The position numbers were made by a program, and so were the translations under genes. Below are positions 1 to 6,779 of a stretch of 8,637 nucleotides of DNA, piece by piece (position 1 is the first letter of the stretch; each line of letters begins with the position of its first letter). The DNA is from Lachnospiraceae bacterium UBA7598 (lineage in GTDB: Bacteria > Bacillota > Clostridia > Lachnospirales > Lachnospiraceae): the NCBI GenBank assembly GCA_002474415.1, contig DLQV01000071.1:1-8637 (forward strand). The letters are read 5' to 3'. A model generated the notes under the pieces. The model was not told the origin of the DNA. It searched no databases and worked only from the letters and a program-made list of their open reading frames with translations.

Positions 1-315
1 AAGTGCGCCGTCATAAATCATAATTGCAGTCCACCCTACAAGCTGTAACACATTTAAGACAGCAAACAGAAGGCTTCCTCTCTCTCCAAAACTCATTTTC
101 ACTGTTTCCATGGCGCTTTTTCGTTCTTTGGCTCCAATCATTCCTGCAGCAAACATCATAAGTCCGCCGATCAGATGTCCCAGTAAAATTGCTGCCATGG
201 CTTTTCCAAATCCAAGCGGTGCAAAATAAGTACCTGTCAGTATTTCCGCCAGGGATACACCTGCACCAAACCAAATTAATCCGTTACTGAACACGGAAGT
301 TCCTTTTTTTTCCAT
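1..315 (-). CDS. cytX: CytX-type hydroxymethylpyrimidine transporter, N-terminal part
   Basis: This is the first 105 codons of a membrane transporter; the reading frame stays open to the window edge, so the 3' end is missing. The start is the ATG at 315-313, with an AAGAGGAG ribosome binding site at 323-330, seven bases upstream. The protein opens with FSNGLIWFGAGVSLAEILTG, followed by the loop APLGFGKAMAAI, a hydrophobic stretch GHLIGGLMMFAAGMIGA (about 46-62) and a third one around LFAVLNVLQLVGWTAIMI (83-100). This matches the CytX branch of the NCS1 nucleobase transporters, which are assigned to import of hydroxymethylpyrimidine (HMP). It follows thiD, the kinase for that substrate, after 51 bp, which supports the assignment. 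The gap holds a small CCGGC/GCCGG inverted repeat (345-349 and 359-363) without a T tract, so it is not an obvious terminator. No TPP riboswitch fits in the gap. Confidence 0.85.
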   Translation of the reverse strand, partial: MEKKGTSVFSNGLIWFGAGVSLAEILTGTYFAPLGFGKAMAAILLGHLIGGLMMFAAGMIGAKERKSAMETVKMSFGERGSLLFAVLNVLQLVGWTAIMIYDGAL

Positions 316-366
316 TTGTACACTCCTCTTAACCTATGATAAACCCGGCCTCACATTTGCCGGATA

Positions 367-1161
367 CTAATATTCTCCTTCAATTGCAAATGCATGGTCC
401 ATTGGTCCGCTTCCTTTTCCAAGGTCAAGCATGGCGGCAAGTGCACCGGAAATATAATTTTTTGCATACTTCACCGACGTTTCAAGATCTCTTCCTTTTG
501 CAAGGTTTGATGCAATCGCAGAAGAAAGCGTACAGCCTGTCCCGTGTGTATTTGGATTGTCAATCCGCTTTCCCTCAAACCATACCGGCTCTTTTCCCTT
601 CTGGAAGAGTAAGTCATTGGCATCATTTAACTGATGACCGCCCTTTAATAAAACGGCACAGCCCAATGTGTCACAAATAATTTCTGCTGCTTGTTCCATA
701 TCTGCATTGGTTTTGATCTGCATTTCGGAAAGCACTTCCGCTTCCGGAATATTTGGCGTGATCACCGTTGCAAGCGGTAATAATTTACTTTTCAATGTGC
801 TGATGGCATCTTCACTGATCAGTCTTGCCCCACTGGTTGCCACCATAACAGGATCTACGACAATATTTTTTGCGTGATACTCTGTCAGCTTCTGTGCAAT
901 CGTCTCAATCAGTTCACTGGAAGCAACCATTCCGGTTTTAATTGCATCCGGATAGATATCCGTAAAAATACTGTCCAACTGCTCTGCCAAAAACTTTGGA
1001 GTCACCTCCATAATATCTGTTACACCGGTCGTATTCTGGGCAGTCAAAGCCGTGATCGCGCTCATTGCGTAAACATGGTTTGCTGTCATTGTCTTAATAT
1101 CTGCCTGAATGCCGGCACCTCCACTGGAATCACTTCCAGCAATTGTTAATGCTGTGTACAT
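367..1161 (-). CDS. thiD: Hydroxymethylpyrimidine/phosphomethylpyrimidine kinase ThiD
   Basis: ThiD phosphorylates HMP to HMP-P and then HMP-PP, the pyrimidine half of thiamine, in the cytoplasm. At 264 residues it is full length for the family. Visible signatures of the ribokinase-like fold are GSDSSGGAGIQADIKT (9-24, substrate loop), DPVMVATSG (103-111), TPNIPEAEVL (135-144), LLKGGH (171-176) and the C-terminal anion-hole motif THGTGCTLSSAIAS (205-218), with Cys210 in the position of the catalytic cysteine. The start is ATG at 1161-1159. Its AAGGAGG ribosome binding site (1167-1173) overlaps the TAA stop of the upstream GGDEF/EAL gene, which indicates co-transcription and probably coupled translation. 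cytX follows downstream. No ThiE domain is fused to it. Without other thiamine genes in the window, the pair reads as a salvage module. Confidence 0.95.
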   Translation of the reverse strand: MYTALTIAGSDSSGGAGIQADIKTMTANHVYAMSAITALTAQNTTGVTDIMEVTPKFLAEQLDSIFTDIYPDAIKTGMVASSELIETIAQKLTEYHAKNIVVDPVMVATSGARLISEDAISTLKSKLLPLATVITPNIPEAEVLSEMQIKTNADMEQAAEIICDTLGCAVLLKGGHQLNDANDLLFQKGKEPVWFEGKRIDNPNTHGTGCTLSSAIASNLAKGRDLETSVKYAKNYISGALAAMLDLGKGSGPMDHAFAIEGEY

Positions 1162-1171
1162 ATCATCCTCC

Positions 1172-3799
1172 TTATATTAGATATTTCTTTTCAAAATCTT
1201 CGATCTTCATCGGTTTTCCATAAAAATACCCCTGAATCATATGGATACCCATCTTTTTTACAATATCTCTCTGGCGCTTAGTCTCCACACCTTCCACGCA
1301 TACGCGTACATTGATGGCATTTGCCAGTTCCGAAACCATCCGCACAAAGGCATTGGAAAAATCGTCCTCGCCCAGATGTTCAATAAAACAACGGTCAATC
1401 TTGATGACATCCAAAGGCATCTCCCGGATATGATTGAGGGATGAATATCCTGTTCCAAAATCATCCAGTGCCACGCGTACACCAAGACTCCGGATCTCAC
1501 TTAATATCTTCTTCATCCGGACCATATCATTGATCGCCAGACTCTCCGTTACTTCCAGTGTCAGATTCTGTGGTGTGATACGGGTTTCTTCCAGAACCTT
1601 CGCTATCTTTTTTACAATGTCATTCTGCAACAGCTGTACAACCGACAAATTTACATTGACATGATAATCCGGATGCCCCATGTCATTCCAGTATTTACAC
1701 CGCAATGCCGCATTTCTCATTACATATTCTCCGATCGGATTGATCAGTCCCAGGTACTCTGCAAGCGGAATAAAATCTGCCGGATTCACAAAACCAAGCG
1801 CTCTGGAATTCCAGCGGATTAACGCTTCCGCACCACAACACGGTTCCCCTGGCTGACAGACATCGATGATCGGCTGATAAAACACTTCAAATTCCGTACA
1901 TGCGTTCATGGCTGCGGTACGCATATTTTTTTCCAGATCCAATCTGCGGTAAGAGGAAGACGCGTCCATCTCATCATAATATTCCACACGGTTTTTGCCC
2001 CTGCGTTTTGCCGACAGCAGAGCAATATCTGCCTTGCGGACAAGTTCCTCCACCGTTTTTCCGTCCTTCGGGAAATATACAATTCCCATACTCATGGTGC
2101 AATAATAATCTTCTCCCTTTAAAAACCACGGTTTCTTAAATATGGATGTCACATCCCGCACAATCCGTTCCAGCTCCGGATACATGGAATCCGGAACAAT
2201 CACAACAAACTCATCTCCCCCCATACGGTAACAGGTATTTTCAACGCCATCTACCCTGCGCAGACTATGGGAAATTGCCTTTAACAGAATGTCTCCATAC
2301 TGATGTCCCAGACCATCATTGATATGTTTGAAATCGTCCAGATCCATATAAAGCAACGCCCCTGTTGCTTCTTTTTTCCGTGTCTTTCGAATAAATTGCC
2401 CCAGATCCTGTTCGCAGCGCATGCGGTTAAACAGCCCTGTCAGGAAATCATTGTTTGCCTGGTTTTCAATCTCCTTCTGATAAATTTTCTTTTCGGTAAT
2501 ATCATAGAGTGTACACATGGCAACTTTTCTACCATCCACCCAGTCAATCTCGGTCTTATGCACATCCAGCCAGCGTTCCTCAACAACCGAATAAATTTCC
2601 TCATAATACTGGCTGCGCTTTGTTTCCCTGTCGGAAAAAAGCATCTTTTCCAGATGATTTCCTGCGATACTGCGGGAGAAAAGTTCTTTGAATTTGTGAT
2701 TCATATAAAGAATCGAATTCGTATGATAATCAACTACATAAATTCCACATCCGGTATTTTCCAGAATTGCCTCTAAAGATGTATAGGAACTTGCCAGCGA
2801 ATTCTTTGCAATTCTTTTGAGCATGATACTCTGCACAACTCTTCGCACATCACTGACAAATTTGATATCTCTGTTCTCCCAGATTCTTGTTTTTTCATTA
2901 TCATACACGCAAAAATACATTGCCGTGCGGTTTTGTATTTCAATCGGTTCAAAAATTCCGGCACTGATATGACAGGTTTTAAATAAATGTGCAAACGGTT
3001 CCGGCATGATGGAGTCCGATGAGATCATATAAGGCTTACCATTATAAAACGGCAGTGCATCGATCGGAATATTCTGTCCCTCCGCAATAACGGAATTGTC
3101 TGGTTCTTTTGTATACTCGCAGATCATGTCCGCCGTATTTTCCCCCACATTCTCGCGCAGCAGACATCCACCGGAAATTTCCAGACTTTCGCATGTTTCC
3201 CGCAAAATATCCTCAACCACTTTTTCGAAACTGTTATCCGAATCCATCATCTGCAAAATTTCGGTCATTGCCCGGCTGCGATGCAGCTGATATTCCATCG
3301 CCAGTTCGGAAACAGAACTCTTTTCCATTGCTTTCTGCGCAATCATCTGATTTCTGCGACTTTCAAACAACTGTCCGGAAAGCAGTGACAAAAACTCTAC
3401 CGATGCATAAAATTGTTCTTCCGTTGTAATAAGCATTTTCTCCGGCAAATGCGTCTCCGGTGTCAGATGCTCCTTTATAATGCCCATAACAATCCAGACA
3501 ACCTGCAGCTGATCTTCTACTTTTGTGGAAACAGCACACAATTTCATAAAGTCCTGTGCCGTCTCCCGTTCCACAACCGTTTCCATCCGGTCATGCTGCA
3601 TCTGGTCTACCAGTTCCATATAGACATGTTTATCGACCAGTGTACGTAAAAACCCCACCTGTTCTTCCGTTCCAAACGGTTTTGTCACAACACCCTTATT
3701 TTTATCCACACACATCAGATACAAATGATCTGCACAGCAAAACTGATCCTGCAGCTGCTGCAACATTGATATATCTATCAGATTCGTATCATCGTTCAT
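1172..3799 (-). CDS. Sensor GGDEF-EAL protein (PocR-like, GAF, PAS, GGDEF, EAL)
   Basis: An 875-residue cytoplasmic c-di-GMP turnover protein with no predicted membrane segment. The N terminus (about 10-115, LQDQFCCADHLYLMCVDKNK onward) resembles PocR-type sensory domains. A helical linker leads to a GAF-like region (about 185-330) and a PAS domain (about 340-440, ending DITEKK). The diguanylate cyclase domain has DLDDFKHIND (486-495) and an intact GGDEF (527-531). The phosphodiesterase domain has EAL (658-660), NVNLS (715-719), EVTES (749-753), DDFGTGYSSL (779-788), KID (800-802), EGVE (836-839) and QGYFYGKP (856-863), so the usual metal and catalytic residues are present. An RxxD (514-517) lies nine residues before GGDEF rather than the canonical five, so the inhibitory I-site is doubtful. 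The gene starts 4 bp after the methyltransferase stop, and its ribosome binding site lies in that gene's last codons. Net direction of activity cannot be read from the sequence; the sensory ligand is unknown. Confidence 0.93.
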   Translation of the reverse strand: MNDDTNLIDISMLQQLQDQFCCADHLYLMCVDKNKGVVTKPFGTEEQVGFLRTLVDKHVYMELVDQMQHDRMETVVERETAQDFMKLCAVSTKVEDQLQVVWIVMGIIKEHLTPETHLPEKMLITTEEQFYASVEFLSLLSGQLFESRRNQMIAQKAMEKSSVSELAMEYQLHRSRAMTEILQMMDSDNSFEKVVEDILRETCESLEISGGCLLRENVGENTADMICEYTKEPDNSVIAEGQNIPIDALPFYNGKPYMISSDSIMPEPFAHLFKTCHISAGIFEPIEIQNRTAMYFCVYDNEKTRIWENRDIKFVSDVRRVVQSIMLKRIAKNSLASSYTSLEAILENTGCGIYVVDYHTNSILYMNHKFKELFSRSIAGNHLEKMLFSDRETKRSQYYEEIYSVVEERWLDVHKTEIDWVDGRKVAMCTLYDITEKKIYQKEIENQANNDFLTGLFNRMRCEQDLGQFIRKTRKKEATGALLYMDLDDFKHINDGLGHQYGDILLKAISHSLRRVDGVENTCYRMGGDEFVVIVPDSMYPELERIVRDVTSIFKKPWFLKGEDYYCTMSMGIVYFPKDGKTVEELVRKADIALLSAKRRGKNRVEYYDEMDASSSYRRLDLEKNMRTAAMNACTEFEVFYQPIIDVCQPGEPCCGAEALIRWNSRALGFVNPADFIPLAEYLGLINPIGEYVMRNAALRCKYWNDMGHPDYHVNVNLSVVQLLQNDIVKKIAKVLEETRITPQNLTLEVTESLAINDMVRMKKILSEIRSLGVRVALDDFGTGYSSLNHIREMPLDVIKIDRCFIEHLGEDDFSNAFVRMVSELANAINVRVCVEGVETKRQRDIVKKMGIHMIQGYFYGKPMKIEDFEKKYLI

Positions 3800-3803
3800 G
3801 CCA

Positions 3804-5279
3804 TTACCTCTTTACTCCTATAATTAACAAATAAAATCCTGTCTTACTCTGCATACAATATTCTTCCAAAAGAGAAAATTCCCTGTGAAGACGCAACTGT
3901 TTCTTCACAAATCCGATTTCTCCTGTATACATCACAATCACAGCTTCCTTTCCCAGAATGGTTAATGCTTTCCGGAAAAATTTCTCATACAGACTGTCCA
4001 GCTGCTCCCGCGTCATTTTTCCCCGCACCGGCATATTGGTTACAATCTCATCAAACAAATAGTCATGCTTGAAGTCAAAGAAATCCCTATGGATAAAATT
4101 AATCTGTTCCCCTGCCAGAGCCGCATTCTCCCGTGCTCCGTCAATTGCTTCTCCAAAAATATCCGTACCGTATTTTTCACGTGCCGGGACGCGGATATCC
4201 CGCTCAATCAGCATCGTTCCCACGCCACAAAACGGATCTATGATCTGTGCATTCTCTTTCAGATATGGAGCCGCCAGTTCCATAATCAACGCCGCAAGCG
4301 AAGGGTGCATGGAAGCTGCAATTGCATGTTTGCGATATGCAAACCGGTGATCTGGAAGCGTATAAAATTTCAATGCCGGGAAAAACTTTCCCTCACGATT
4401 TGCAACCAGCCGAAGTTCTACCTCATAATCTCCCGGAGAATTCACCAGTTTTCCACCCGACAACTGTTCGATGGCAGATCCCAGCTTTTTGACAAACCGG
4501 CTTCTTTGTTCCAGTGTCATTGCGGCTCTGCACTCAATCCGGAAAAAGAATGGCTTGTCTTCCCGGTGGTATTTTGCACAGATTGCAAGCATTGGCTTCC
4601 ACACCGCCTCTGCTGCTTTTTCCGGTTCCTGCTCCAGAAGTCCTTTGACCGGAAGCAAAAACAGCATGTCCCGATATGTGCGGATCTGCAACAGCTGCAA
4701 CAGATCATCCGTCTGTACAATCACACCGAGCGGATGCGCCTTTCCCCCGGTCTGATTTTCCAGTATTCCGCGATGATTGCGGTTTGTCACCAATAGTACA
4801 TGATTGTTCTTTTGTTTTATATCAAAATGATGGGTATCGATTCCTTCATACTGAATGAAGATTGCCCGCAGTGCCCGCAGTTCTGCTTCGCGATGTTTCC
4901 GGTTTTCTTCGGTGACCGGCTCTCCTTCCAACTCAGCCAGACGATCTTTCAGCTGCGGAAGGATTTCTTCTGCATGAAGTGCCTTCATAGCTTCCAGATA
5001 TGCACTTTTTACGAACAGTGTCTGTTCCCTGGTATATGCTTTCCAAAGCGGCTGCAAAGCATTCTGTACTGCCAGGTCTCCCAGAAGAAGCGCTGCATTC
5101 TTCCGTGTTTTTGCATCCTCTTCCTGTAGAAATCCAAACACCAGATCTTCATGCCCGCGCACAAATTCTATAGCCTGTGCTTTTTGCTCTTCCGTCGCTT
5201 CTTTCAGGCTGGCACGCAGAGCACTCAGATTACTTCTTACATTTTTCTTTTCCTGTAATTCCGTAAATAGTTGTATCAA
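3804..5279 (-). CDS. HEAT-repeat protein with C-terminal UPF0020/Trm14-like SAM methyltransferase domain
   Basis: A 491-residue soluble protein. Residues about 1-145 are helical and HEAT-like (for example AKTRKNAALLLGDLAVQNAL, 56-75). A middle region (about 155-320) could be a THUMP-like RNA-binding part, but this is a weak call. The C-terminal third is a Rossmann methyltransferase: SAM motif I is IIDPFCGVGTMLIER (346-360), followed by YGTDIFGEAIDGARENA (370-386). The motif IV position reads TNMPVRG (414-420) where N-methyltransferases such as RlmL or Trm14 carry NPPYG. The likely target is an RNA guanine, but the substrate is not shown by the sequence. The start is TTG at 5279-5277, chosen because AGAGGAG lies six bases upstream and the next in-frame Met is at about residue 98. 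It is the first gene of the run leading to the c-di-GMP gene, thiD and cytX. Confidence 0.85.
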   Translation of the reverse strand: MIQLFTELQEKKNVRSNLSALRASLKEATEEQKAQAIEFVRGHEDLVFGFLQEEDAKTRKNAALLLGDLAVQNALQPLWKAYTREQTLFVKSAYLEAMKALHAEEILPQLKDRLAELEGEPVTEENRKHREAELRALRAIFIQYEGIDTHHFDIKQKNNHVLLVTNRNHRGILENQTGGKAHPLGVIVQTDDLLQLLQIRTYRDMLFLLPVKGLLEQEPEKAAEAVWKPMLAICAKYHREDKPFFFRIECRAAMTLEQRSRFVKKLGSAIEQLSGGKLVNSPGDYEVELRLVANREGKFFPALKFYTLPDHRFAYRKHAIAASMHPSLAALIMELAAPYLKENAQIIDPFCGVGTMLIERDIRVPAREKYGTDIFGEAIDGARENAALAGEQINFIHRDFFDFKHDYLFDEIVTNMPVRGKMTREQLDSLYEKFFRKALTILGKEAVIVMYTGEIGFVKKQLRLHREFSLLEEYCMQSKTGFYLLIIGVKR

Positions 5280-5285
5280 AAATTT

Positions 5286-5292
5286 CTCCTCT
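5286..5292 (-). promoter_or_regulatory. Ribosome binding site that fixes a TTG start
   Basis: AGAGGAG on the minus strand, six bases before the TTG at 5279. No ATG or GTG is available in frame nearby, so this site decides the start of the methyltransferase gene. Confidence 0.75.
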
Positions 5293-5331
5293 GTTCCGTT
5301 AATTATTCAGAATACTTCCTATATTTAATTT

Positions 5332-5360
5332 ATTGTAGATGATTTTTTATTCTTTGTCTA
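5332..5360 (-). promoter_or_regulatory. Candidate sigma-A promoter for the methyltransferase/GGDEF-EAL/thiD/cytX run
   Basis: On the minus strand, TAGACA (5355-5360) matches the -35 consensus TTGACA at 5 of 6 bases. TACAAT (5332-5337) matches TATAAT at 5 of 6, with the ideal 17-bp spacer. The -35 lies inside the last codons of the amidase gene. The start codon is about 50 bases downstream, in an AT-rich leader without any THI-box or other riboswitch core that I recognise. The match is good by eye, but no transcript evidence is available. Confidence 0.6.
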
Positions 5361-6060
5361 CTCCATTTTTTGCAATATAAGCTGCCAGATCATCATGAAA
5401 ATCTTCCCATGCACTCTCATGTTCCACAAAATATTTCGGACAGTTTTTGCCTGTCACATCATAATGCCGGATCACATCCTCAATTCCAAGATCATATCTT
5501 CCGATCAGCCAGGTTGTCAATTGGATCAATGACTGATACGTACTGTCATTGAATTTTCCGGTGTCATCCGGAATACAGCATTCGATTGCGATTGTATCAC
5601 TGTTTCGGTTATTGGATGCATATGCGATTTCATTGCAGGGAATGCACTGTACAATTTCTCCATCCAGCCCGATCACGAAATGGCTGCTTGCCTTGGTCTG
5701 GTGAGATTGTTCCAGTCCTGCAAAATAGTTCCGGTTCTGGATGGCAGTTGTTCCTGGATTGGCCGTGTAATGAACAACAATTCCACGAATCTTTTTGAGT
5801 GCAATCCCCGGGCGGGAATATTTGTTGACCGGAAGCAGTTCCACGTCTAATTCCGGTCGCTGGTCAACGTATTTTTTATCTGTAATATCCCAGCTGCTGT
5901 CAGACACAGTCTGCTGCGTCCGGTCCTGCTTCACTTTATGTATGATCCCCAGAATTGATCCCAGCAAAATTACGGCAATGATAATCATTAAAATGCGCAG
6001 CTGCAGCTGCTCTTTTCTTGTTCTTCGTTTTTTATTTTTCTTTCGATAGGTTGGAGCCAT
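5347..6060 (-). CDS. Membrane-anchored N-acetylmuramoyl-L-alanine amidase (amidase_2 family)
   Basis: This 237-residue protein would cut the bond between N-acetylmuramic acid and L-alanine in peptidoglycan. A very basic N terminus (KKNKKRRTRK, 7-16) precedes a single hydrophobic segment (about 23-41, ILMIIIAVILLGSILGII), so it is a type II anchor with the catalytic part outside the cell. The amidase_2/PGRP fold shows VVHYTANPGT (95-104), SHFVIGLDGEIVQCIP (126-141), IAIECC (157-162) and RHYDVTGKNCP (198-208). By comparison with T7 lysozyme and AmpD, zinc ligands would be His97, His199 and Cys207, with Lys205 in the catalytic-lysine position. The start is ATG with AGGAG ten bases upstream. It is preceded by the long repeat region and followed after 67 bp by the methyltransferase gene, which has its own candidate promoter. 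A housekeeping or sporulation wall role is possible, and the sequence does not decide. Confidence 0.92.
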   Translation of the reverse strand: MAPTYRKKNKKRRTRKEQLQLRILMIIIAVILLGSILGIIHKVKQDRTQQTVSDSSWDITDKKYVDQRPELDVELLPVNKYSRPGIALKKIRGIVVHYTANPGTTAIQNRNYFAGLEQSHQTKASSHFVIGLDGEIVQCIPCNEIAYASNNRNSDTIAIECCIPDDTGKFNDSTYQSLIQLTTWLIGRYDLGIEDVIRHYDVTGKNCPKYFVEHESAWEDFHDDLAAYIAKNGVDKE

Positions 6061-6111
6061 AAATACATATCTCCTGTTTTGTTTTTGCTGCCCTTTGTGG
6101 GGGCTTATTTC

Positions 6112-6140
6112 TATCTTCTCACATATTGCGTATCTGTCAA
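6112..6140 (-). promoter_or_regulatory. Possible promoter for the amidase gene
   Basis: A perfect TTGACA -35 sits on the minus strand at 6135-6140. The hexamer at 17-bp spacing (AAGATA, 6112-6117) is poor, and GATAGA two bases further on is only 3 of 6. It is placed about 50-80 bases before the amidase start, in the right orientation and just outside the repeat island. The call rests almost entirely on the -35. Confidence 0.35.
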
Positions 6141-6143
6141 TGC

Positions 6144-6230
6144 TTTTTTCGATGCAATGGATTTGTGGGAATATTTTTAGATATAAGTTTTTTCAATGCA
6201 GTGGATTTCTACGAGTGTTTTAGATATAAG
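6144..6230 (+). repeat. Two tandem copies of a ~44-bp unit at the left edge of the repeat island
   Basis: Unit 1 is 6144-6187 and unit 2 is 6188-6230. Both begin TTTTTTC and end TTTTAGATATAAG, and they agree at 36 of 44 aligned positions with one gap. The end of unit 2 is also the outer tip of the left structured element. At the far end of the island, the minus-strand sequence before the right element reads GGGAAT then TTTTAGATATAAG, which matches unit 1 (6167-6187) better than unit 2. The unit therefore seems to be part of the element's outer border. Confidence 0.75.
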
Positions 6231-6423
6231 TTTTCTCAAAGTGACGGAAGAAGGCGTATATTCTCTTTCTACAGAAAAATTTCCAAGTTAGCTCTGGCGT
6301 TGGTTTCAAATTCTTTACGTAAATTTTATCATCTTACGCAATTCGCTTTATTGTAGTGTGTGCCAGAGCAAGTTGCAAATTTATTCTTCCGAAAGAAATA
6401 TACGTCTTCTCCCTGTTGGTTGG
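6217..6423 (+). ncRNA. Left copy of a structured repeat element (candidate RNA or palindromic mobile element)
   Basis: A 207-bp element whose ends match the right element (6776-7008) in inverted orientation. Read on plus it folds into stacked stems. P1 pairs 6246-6269 with 6391-6412 (22 pairs, a G-U pair at 6254/6405, single-base bulges at 6248 and 6263). P2 pairs 6277-6286 with 6373-6382, with one C/C mismatch. P3 pairs GCTCTGGC (6291-6298) with GCCAGAGC (6362-6369). The tip (6300-6360) is AT-rich and differs from the other copy. The G-U pairs work only if plus is the transcribed strand. It contains no convincing coding sequence. The fold is seen directly by complementarity; whether it is a functional RNA or a relic of a mobile palindrome is not shown. 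Confidence 0.6.
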
Positions 6424-6448
6424 AGAAAAGATAATTTGAAAAATGTGC

Positions 6449-6527
6449 TGGTATCTATACAAAGAAAATTTGCATCAAAAATACCGTTATGGTATCTATA
6501 CACTTAAAATTTAACATTTAGATACCA
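6449..6527. repeat. Paired TGGTATCTATAC repeats forming competing hairpins
   Basis: TGGTATCTATAC occurs twice as an exact direct repeat (6449-6460 and 6490-6501). The second copy can pair over nine bases with TAGATACCA (6519-6527). The first has a weaker local partner ATACC (6481-6485), but could equally take the 6519-6527 partner, so the two pairings exclude each other. The function is unknown. Confidence 0.6.
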
Positions 6528-6544
6528 CAAAGTCTCTATGGAAT

Positions 6545-6604
6545 AAAAATTGCTTCTTCAGGTACCATTTTTTCAAAAAATCGGTACCTGAAGAAGCAAT
6601 TTTT
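6545..6604. terminator. Perfect 22-bp palindromic hairpin, bidirectional terminator-like
   Basis: The 22 bases at 6545-6566 are exactly complementary to 6583-6604. The inner part ATTTTTT/AAAAAAT (6567-6573 and 6575-6581) extends the stem almost to the tip. On each strand the 3' arm ends in a run of T, as an intrinsic terminator would. The stem includes GGTACC and a GAAGAAGC tract but is not GC-rich. It lies between ilvE (ending 7024) and the amidase gene, so it could stop read-through in either direction. It may instead be a structural piece of the repeat island. Confidence 0.45.
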
Positions 6605-6611
6605 CTCTTAT

Positions 6612-6661
6612 AGGTGACATTCCTTTATTTTAGGCATTGAAAACAAGAAAATGTGTCACCT
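6612..6661. repeat. AGGTGACA/TGTCACCT hairpin
   Basis: AGGTGACA (6612-6619) pairs perfectly with TGTCACCT (6654-6661), enclosing an AT-rich loop of 34 bases. It is the fourth hairpin in a row after those starting at 6449, 6490 and 6545. All have a GGT near the 5' base of the stem and ACC near its 3' base. Confidence 0.5.
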
Positions 6662-6690
6662 TAATCTCTATTTTTTATCAATAAATCCCA

Positions 6691-6779
6691 TTTACAGAAT
6701 TTATGAAAATCGATCTTTTTCTTACACTTTTCCAATCTGCAGAATTTGTAAGAATCGTTTTTACTTATAATTTTCCCAA
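6691..6779 (-). repeat. ~45-bp tandem repeat, two full copies
   Basis: Unit 1 is 6691-6735 and unit 2 about 6736-6779. They share CAGAATTT, AATCG, TTTTT, CTTA and a TTTT..CCAA tail, with about 35 matching positions and short gaps. A degenerate tail of a third copy (TTTTTTATCAATAAATCCCA) precedes at about 6671-6690. The units lie just inside the right structured element and give short open frames an artificial repeated look. Confidence 0.6.

Noticed and set aside
11..274. 87-codon minus-strand open frame
   Set aside because: It is a different frame of the cytX coding region, whose own frame gives a clear NCS1 transporter from 315 with a good ribosome binding site.
345..363. CCGGC/GCCGG hairpin between thiD and cytX as a terminator
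   Set aside because: The stem is only five pairs and no T tract follows it on the minus strand, so cytX is more likely still in the operon.
2303..2776. 157-codon plus-strand open frame
   Set aside because: It is antisense to the PAS/GGDEF part of the c-di-GMP gene, with composition typical of a shadow frame.
4065..4796. 243-codon plus-strand open frame
   Set aside because: It is antisense to the methyltransferase gene, has no recognisable domain, and the minus-strand frame has clear SAM-binding motifs.
6126..6356. 76-codon plus-strand open frame starting MRICQCFFRCNG
   Set aside because: It runs through the tandem repeat and the P1 stem of the left element, its internal similarity mirrors the DNA repeat, and no ribosome binding site precedes it. 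The structure explains the sequence better than a protein does.
6449..6527. CRISPR array
   Set aside because: Only two copies of a 12-base repeat, with no regular series of equal repeats and unique spacers and no cas genes nearby.
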